In this document: piece by piece, positions 15,101-24,100 of the stretch
Layout of the letters: each line of letters starts with the position of its first letter
Position numbering within the stretch: the stretch's first letter is position 1
NCBI GenBank assembly: GCA_944474755.1
Contig: OX104122.1
Span: 10,984,641-11,048,640 of the forward strand
Direction of reading: 5' to 3'
Length of the DNA stretch: 64,000 bases
Origin: Limnoperna fortunei
Taxonomy: Eukaryota > Mollusca > Bivalvia > Mytilida > Modiolidae
Notes under the pieces: generated by a model
Told to the model about the DNA's origin: nothing
Seen by the model: only the letters and a program-made list of their open reading frames with translations
The model's database searches: none
Position numbers and translations under genes: made by a program

Positions 15101-18100
15101 AATGTCATTTTATTGACATTTTGTTTGCCTGTATGTCCATTTGTCTGCCTAGAATAATCTGTAATTACTTATATACATTACAAATCTCCAATGAAATTTT
15201 ATATACTACTTAATTTAGTACAATGGACATGTAGCATTAAAAAAGTTCCTTATCCAAAATACTTCTATTGTGCAGATTTGTGAAATATAATAAAAAAAAT
15301 GTCATTTTATTGACATTTTGTTTGCCTGTATGTCCATTTGTCTGCCTAGAATAATCTGTAATTACTTATATACATTACAAATCTCCAATGAAATTTTATA
15401 TACTACTTAATTTAGTACAATGGACATGTAGCATTAAAAAAGTTGCTTATCCAAAATACATGTATTGTGCAGATTTGTGAAATATAATGAAAAAAAATAC
15501 AAAACACAGCAGATGTAAAATTTTGTGTAATTTGATCTGACTTCTAAAATACACAATGGTTCTGACTTGTTATAGGCCCTTCTTGGTCTGAAAATATGGT
15601 TTTTGGTGGGTGTACCTGGCTTATTTCAGTTAATGGTCAGTAGGTTAATAATAGTATTAAGAAATGAGTTTTATCATAATGGACCTGTTATACGTTCTTG
15701 GTCTGCAATAATGGCCCTCTGAGTCTGTAATGGCCCTCGGCATTACCACTGGCCAATACAAACACCTCAGGGCCATTATTGCAGACCTTGAACATACATG
15801 TATAACAGGGCCATTATGAAAACACCCATTTGTTAATACTATAATAAAACATGAGTTGGTTATTATATCCTCAACTTTTGTAGATATAAATCATAAAGAT
15901 ACCAGTTCACTATGAAATAAATAAATTTAAATTAGAAATTATATAATTGTAAATTTAACATGTTCTATGAAATATTGTCTCATATGGCAATGGTGACAGA
16001 AAAAGAATAATGTTTGAAGCAGCAATTTGAAACACAATATTCTGATTTTTTATTATTAAAAAAAAGATTCATGCACTATAACTGTTGCAAATTATTTAAA
16101 ATTTTGTCAGTTTAGTTCTAAATACTTATATGTTGCATAAATATCTTTTTTTCCATCAAATTTTAAATACAGGAATCTCAGCTGTATAATCTTTTGTGGC
16201 AGCCGCACTAAGTAATAGGTCACATGACTTCTAATTATCCATATTAATTGCTAAGCAACATATATGCTCACTATAAAATAAACTGTATGTATCATTGTCA
16301 GCACAAAATTAAATCTATGACTCTGGCAGAAATTCCTGTTCTAACATTTTTTTAAATTTGTCAAATTAGTTCCAAATACTTATAATGTACATGGATGTAT
16401 CTCTTGTTTCCATCAAATTTTAAATACATCATGGACTATCTTTTGTGGCTATGAAATAGGTCACACAACTTTTAATTATCCATATTAATTGTCAAGCAAC
16501 ATGTATACTCAGATTTTCTGTACAACTGTGTATGACTGTATTACTGTCAACACTTTTCTAGAATTTCTATACTGGAATTTGTTTCATTTCTATACTGGAA
16601 TGCATTTCCTCACATATAAATTGCTTAACCTTAAAATAAACAAACAACCAATTTTATAAAAATAATTCATCTAACATGTCTAATATTATAAATACATGCA
16701 ATAAAGATGTATTTGTGATATCAAGATACCCAATTTAATCTTAAAAGTTTTATTTTTGGAGATCTTGATAATAAAATTGATAAATGGTTAGGGACAGACC
16801 ATTTAACTTGAAGGGGATTGATTGATTGATTGATTGATTGATTAATGGTGTTTAACGCCCGAGCAGCAATATTTCAGCTATATTCAGGCGATGAACATGA
16901 AATGGATGATAAAATGAACATGAAATGATGATGAATGAAAATGGGATGGGACACAAGGAAAAATAGGGGTAACGGATTTTAGATTGCCACTGGCAAATGG
17001 GAGGATGGTTAGGGTCGGGCAATTTAGCCTCCTGTAGCGGGATCGAAATCCCTACTCATAGCGAATACTACAGCAGCGTTCTTTAACGTGCGAGGAACGT
17101 GGCATGTTTCCCAACACGGTGCACTAATATGGTTTGCGGTCAGGTTTTCCGTATTATGGCCGGTCAGGGTACTGGGCGCTATTTAGTCGCCTTTTACGAC
17201 AAGCTAGCGTGACTGCGGTCTATTCTTTTAGCCACCCGGATCCCGCACGGGGCAACTTGAAGGGGAAAAAATATTTATTTTTTGAAGGCGTCTCGACAGA
17301 ATATTTTTTTTCATTATTAGCATTATTTGATATAGCAGAAATCCTTCTTCAGAATATTTTTTTTCTTACCCTCTGCTTCCAAAATATTTTTTTCATCAAA
17401 AATCCTTTTCAAAATATTTTTTTAGGAAAAAACCAAGCCCCCCCCCCCTGCAAGTTAATTGGTCGGTCCCTTAATGAAGGGGAGTTAAGTTTTATTGTAC
17501 TCTGGATCCATCTGTCCATTATGAATATTAAAAGTATTTAAATATTGTTAAATGCAGACAATTATGTAATGATTAAAAATACAATTATACCATGGGTCAA
17601 ATTTTGACCTATTTTAGAGTATGCTGCTGTGAATGAGTTACATAAACCTGAGACATTAAAACCATTTAAAAAAAATTAATTCATACTGTCACTCAATGAA
17701 ATCTTTCACTCATTATTTCTACACCATCTTTGGTCAGTAAATGATGAGCTGATAATGTTTATATTCAATAAACCAATTTATGGGTTATTTCTAGAAATTG
17801 ATCCATTATAAACTATAAGTCCAAATGCTTTTTAACTTAAGGTACTATATGTAACTCTTAGGGCAACCATATACATTCTATAGTATTTCTGTGTTTTCTG
17901 CTTAATGTTTTGGCATCAAAAGTGTGATGATGTAAACTTTGCTGAGTTATGCAATATTTATAGTTATTTTATGTTCATTTGACTTTGGTTTTGAGATAAA
18001 TTTCCAGGAATCTTTCTTTCGATTAGAATGCCAGAAGATACAAATTTATATAGATTTTTGTTCCTATAAGGAATTGACCAACACTTCTGCAAAGGTCATT

Positions 18101-21100
18101 ATTTTGACCTTTTAAGGGAAATAACTCGTATAAGGAGGAGCTTTTGATGCTTAGGAGGGAGGTTCACTTGAAATTTGCTGTACCTGTTATACTTTTTTAA
18201 CTATCAGCCAAAAACACCCTTGACCCCACCCCCTTTTCTATTTTAAGCCAACGTAGCTACATAGGTAGTTAGCTGTCATGATTTGCACAATTTTGGTAGA
18301 GGACATCCTAAAGATGATGTGTGCAATGTTTCAAAGCAGATCTTTCATTGGTTAGAGGAGAAGATTTTTACAAATCACTTGAAATTCATTAAAGAAATGT
18401 TCTAGGAGAATTAATCAGACAATCTTGACCCTTAAGTCATTTTTGTATCCCTCATAGAGCAGAACAATTAAGCAATGCTAACATTTCTTTAGTTCTAATA
18501 ATTTTCAAGATTTTGTGGCAAAAATAATCAATTTTGACAATTAAAGGGAAATAATTCCTACAAGAAGTCATCATACAACTTGGACACAGTGGGGTGTTTT
18601 ATAGAGCTTTTGATGCTGATGAAGGCATGTCTCTTCAGTTTTCCCGTATCTGTCATACTTTTGGAACTATAAGCCAAAAACTGTATTTCGCTCCCCCCCC
18701 ACCCGTTCTATTTTAAGCCATGGCAGCCATGTTGGTTAATCTGCGGCCATGGTTTGTGCAAACTTGGTTGAAGACATTTGACAGATAATGTGAACAAAGT
18801 TTCAAAGCAGTACTTTCAGTGGTTTCAGAGGAGAAGATTTTTAAAACTCAATTAAAACCGATTAAAAAAAAAGTTCAAGGGGAATAACTCTTAAGCAGTT
18901 TATCAGACAATCTTGACTCTAAAGCCATTTTTGGTAGCTTTCATAGAGCAGAACAATTAAACAATGCTAACTTTTTTTGAAAAGTTGAACAGACAGACGA
19001 TGGGCGCCAAGTGATGGCAATAGCTCACATGACCCTTCGGGTCAGGTGAGCTAAAAACATACACCTATAGGGTTGGGATCTGTACCAATAATACCGTTGG
19101 AATACCAACACAGATGTCATCCAAAATCCACATGTATAGTATTGTGTTCCACTCAGGACATTAAAATGTACCTAGGACACATCAAATTTCATTAAAATCA
19201 GACAACGTTGAATATTTAATGCATTTTTGGCCACCTTTGAAATGCATGGTCAAAAAAAAAATTAATGTCGAGTTCTACTCAGAACACCTAAATCTTAATT
19301 CATACCAAATTATATTGCAATCTCAGCACCGTAAAATTTCATTGTGATCGGATAATGTTGAAAATTATACAAGTTTTTCGCCGCCATTTTGAAACGCTAC
19401 ATCTGAAAATTTTTTCAGAGGTAGTGTTTCACTCGAAATACTAAAATCTACCTTCATTTCAAATTTTGTTGAAATCTGATCACGTGAACATTTTTGCCAT
19501 TTTTGGGCAGGTGTAGTAAAGTGGTGGCCATTATTAAAACTCTGATTACTGATGGCACCCCATATTATGTCGATCTACAACTGTACCAATCTTCATTTTA
19601 TTCTATTAAGGCATCTCTGAGACTAGTTCTAGATCTAGAAAAGTGTACACCGAAATAATAATAATAATTAAAGATTTTTTGTATTGGGATGCCAACACAG
19701 AAGTTGCCCAAAATCCCAATGGATAGAATTTCATGCAGTAAAATGTGCACAATTTTGAAACCGGAAGTTGGACAAACATTTCAAAAGAAGTGGCACACTC
19801 AGGGGACCTAATCTACCTATATAAATTTCGTCGAAATCGGATGAAGTTTAAATTTTTGCGTGTTTATGGGGTGGTTTTCGGCAGGTAGCCTGACCATATT
19901 TAAAATTTCAAAACCAACATGCACAACTAGGAAGCATAAACATTTACTATGCCAAGTATCATATTGGTCATACCAACAAATGTTAGTGAAAAATTCCGGA
20001 CAAAAGTAGTGATCAATAAAAAAAGAAACATAATTAAAGATCTTTGTGTTGGGATGCCAACACAAAAGTTGCCCAAAATCCCCATGGATAGAATTTCATT
20101 CAAATAAGTATATTAACATATGCCTAGAAGTCAATTTTCCTTGAATTCTACAGTTTACTTTTTTTAGGGGGGAATGCGGTAAAATGGCCGCTATTACAAA
20201 ATTGCAATGTTCACGTCAGATTTGTTTCCCCTAAATGCTCAGGATAGTCCACTGTATGTGTACCACTTGTCAATGAAATCTGTCAAGCCATTACCGAGAT
20301 CTGAGAAATGTACTTTTAGTTTACATGGCGGCCATGGCGGCCATTTTGAAAATAGTGGCCATCTTGAAAATTTTAAAAGTTGATTGCACCCCTCTGAGCG
20401 ACCCTCCATAACTTCCCCAAGTTTGAAATTGATTGGTCAAAGCATTTTTTTGTAATCGTGCAGACAAGTTCATGTCTTAGAAAAAGAAAAATATTAATAA
20501 AATTAGGCCATTTAATGGGACATTAAATGATACCCGCCATGTTGCATAGTTTTTAATATTCATGAACACATTTTACTGAATTACATATCAGCCTACAGGA
20601 ACAGCTCATGAGCATGATAACAGTCCATCACAGAAGACAATTTTTACCTTAACCCTAGACCTATAAAAATTACTTCAAATTGACACAACTCAACAACTAC
20701 ATATCGGATTGTGCTGAAAATTAAACCTGATCTTCATTTTATATTCTTAACAGCTGTGCAAAGTTGACAACAAATCTGTAGATGTGTTTTCACGTTATCA
20801 TCTGGAAACCGCCAATTGTTGACAAAAACAACAACTTGGATTGTGCTGAAAATCGAACTTGATCTTCATTTTATGGTATTTAATAGCTGAGCAAAGTTAA
20901 AAGAAAATATGTTTATGCATTTTCAAGTTATCATCTGGAAACCACCGAGGCACAGACAGACGGACTGCCCGACGGACATACGGACAAACACTCATATCCA
21001 TACAGAGGGTATCACATAATAAGTATAAGCATAATAAGAATTAAACATGATTATGATCTTATAGATCATAACTGGTTCCCAAACCCCTTATGGATCCTCT

Positions 21101-24100
21101 AGTTCAGACATCCATTCATAACAACTGTATCTACCAGGAAACAAAGTTTCCTGCAAATCAGAGCATTTTTCAATTTTGTTGGCCATCTTGGATTAAAAAT
21201 AGCCACCATAGAAAGTTGACATGTGCGTCATATGGTTCGGTATTACCTACTTTACTTATATTGCAATTGTCATCGAAATCCGTACACTTTTGTATTTTTA
21301 AGGATTTTTTCATTTTCGAAATGGCCGCTAGTTTAATCTGGCCGTCATGCCATGATCAAATTCAAATTCAAAGATCAGATCGTAACATGGCAATCTACCT
21401 AAAACCAAAGTTTCGTGCGAATCCGAGCATTTTCAATTTGTTGGTGGCCTTCTTGGATTCAAAATGGCCCCATAGAAAGTCAACATGTGTGTCATATGCC
21501 ACTATAACCCCAATGCCACTATAACCTTGAGCATGTTGAAAAGCTCAAATACAAATTTTTACCATGATAATGCATTGTCCTATTGAATTACCCCTGTTTC
21601 CATAGAAATGGCAGCCATTTTATAAATTACAAAATTGGATTGCAAAAACTCAAGTCACCCTTAACAAGTTCCCAAAGTTTCGTATTGATTGGAGATTGCA
21701 TCTGAGAGAAAATTTGCAAACAACTCGAACAGAAAGAAGAAAGAAGAATTAAGTAATTTCAAGGGGGCGGGGCATGACCCCCTCCGACCCTCCCATGGTA
21801 CCAAATGATTCATATTGTCATAAGGAGTAAGAATATATATGGTTATAGGGTGGGGATCCCAATAGTTTTAAAGATATTAAATAATTGTCATTTGAGGGGG
21901 CAAAGCAAGACCCCTCCAACCCTCCCATGGTACTAAATGATTCATTTTATCATAAGGAGTAAGAACATATATGGTTATAGGGTGGGGATCCCAATGGTTT
22001 TCAAGATATTAAGAAATTTGTCATTTGAGGGGGTGCAGCATGACCCCCTAAGACCTCCCTATGGTACCAAATGTTTCCTCTAATCATAAGGAGTAAGAAC
22101 ATATATGGCTATAGGCTGGTGATCCCAATGGATTTCAAGATATTAAATAATTTGTCATTTAAGGGGGTGGGGCAAGACCCCCTCCAACCCTCCCATGGTA
22201 CTAAATGATTTGTCTTGTATTAAGGAGTTAGAATATATATGGTTATAGGGTGGGGATCCCAATGGTTTTAAGATTTAAAGAAATGTTTGTCATTTGAGGG
22301 GGTGGGGCATGACCTCCCTATGGCACCAAATGTTTCCTCTAATCATAAAGAGTAAGAATATATATGGTTATAGGGTGGGGATCCCAATGGTTTTTTTAAG
22401 ATATTAAATAATTTGTCATTTAACAGGGGTGGGGCAAGAGCCCCTCCAACCCTCCCATGGTACTAAATGGTTCGTTTTGTCAAAAGGTGTAAGAATATAT
22501 ATGGTTATAGGGTGGGGATCCCAATGGTTTTAAGATTTAAAGAAATGTTTGTCATTTGAGGGGGCGGGGCATGACCTCCCTATGGTACCAAATGTTTCCT
22601 CTAATCATAAAGAGTAAGAATATATATGGTTATAGGGTGGGGATCCCTATGGTTTTCAAGATATTAAATGATTTGTCATTTAACAGGGGCGGGGAAAGAC
22701 CCCCTCCAACCCTCCCATGGTATTAAATGATTCGTTTTGTCAAAAGGAGTAAGAATATATATGGTTATAGGGTAGGGATCCCAATGGTTTTCACAATATA
22801 AAGAAATTTTTCATTTAAGGGGGCGGGGCATGACCCCCTCTGACACCAAATGTTTCGTCTAATCATAAGGAGTATTCTAATATGACGTCCTGCTTTAAGG
22901 AGTAATAATATATACGGTTATAGGGTAGGAATGTTAACATTTTTTGACATACCCGGTATTAAAAAAATATCAAATTTTGAGGTATTTGGAGGGCCCCCTA
23001 CGGTTGAAAAATGGTTAGAGCCCACATCTCATAGGAGTCTATTATTGTGCAAAATTTACAAAAGTGCCTCAGAGAAATTCGGCGGCGCGAGAGAAAAAAA
23101 ATAAGAAGAAGAAATGCAACAAAAACTATAAATCTCCAAACTTTGTTTGGCAATAAATGCATTAAGGGGGTTGGGAAAACTCCCGGGGGATTCAAACTCA
23201 ACTCAATAAAACTAATTATATCATCAATAATATAGTAACACATAGTTATGGGGTGGGGATCACAACTATTTTGAAGATTATAAATCATCAGTGTTATGAC
23301 AGGGTGGGGACAACCACCCTAGCGACAATTAAGCCCACAGTAACAGCAAGGCTAACACAATTATAACTGATGCCATAAGGGGTGGGGGAACCATGTGTGT
23401 ATCCCCAGAACAACAGACATACACCTGTACACTAAAAATACCATCTTACTGAAAAGAATGAAAAACACAAGCACAATTTTGTGTGCAGACGTGTGTAAAT
23501 ATACAAATTAGAAAATGTACATAATCTAGGGGGTGGGGATAGTCAACCCTCCCCCCCTTAGACAACCTACAATGGAGGATTATTGTGGTACAGGGTGTCA
23601 GTCATAAAATAAATGGTGACATTTGTTGTTAGTGATCAATGATAAACAAACAAATCAGTTAAGTAAATACATACCCTGGCATCAATGTCAGCCCCCAGGT
23701 CCACCAGCCTGGACACAGTCTCTGTGTGGCCGTTCTGTGATGCCATAAATAAAGGACTCCGTCCCCACTACAACAGAAATAAACTATCTGTAAACATTCT
23801 ATGTAAATAAACATTTGATCATCAAATCTTCTCAATGTAAGTAATACACCTACATATAACAGATCATATGAATGAATGAATGAATGAATGAATGGCTACA
23901 CACTTACAATGAAATATTTGTGTGAAATAATCTGACGTCTGCCATACTTAAAGTGTTATTAATGATCTGTGATTGTACACTTTGATCAATATATAAATTA
24001 CAAAAATGTACACAATTTAGGGTGTGGGGGCTGACCCCCCGGGACAACCTACAATGGAGGATTATAGTGGTACAGGGTGTCAGTCATAAAATAAATGGTG

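Noticed and set aside
17134..17541. 135-codon plus-strand frame
   Set aside because: It reads through an interspersed repeat and a T-rich tract (FFSLLALF, QNIFF repeats); no domain.
22998..23288. 96-codon minus-strand frame with a hydrophobic stretch
   Set aside because: It lies in degenerate copies of the GGGTGGGGAT array, and the hydrophobic run comes from an A/G-rich tract; no domain or splice support in line with the ankyrin gene.
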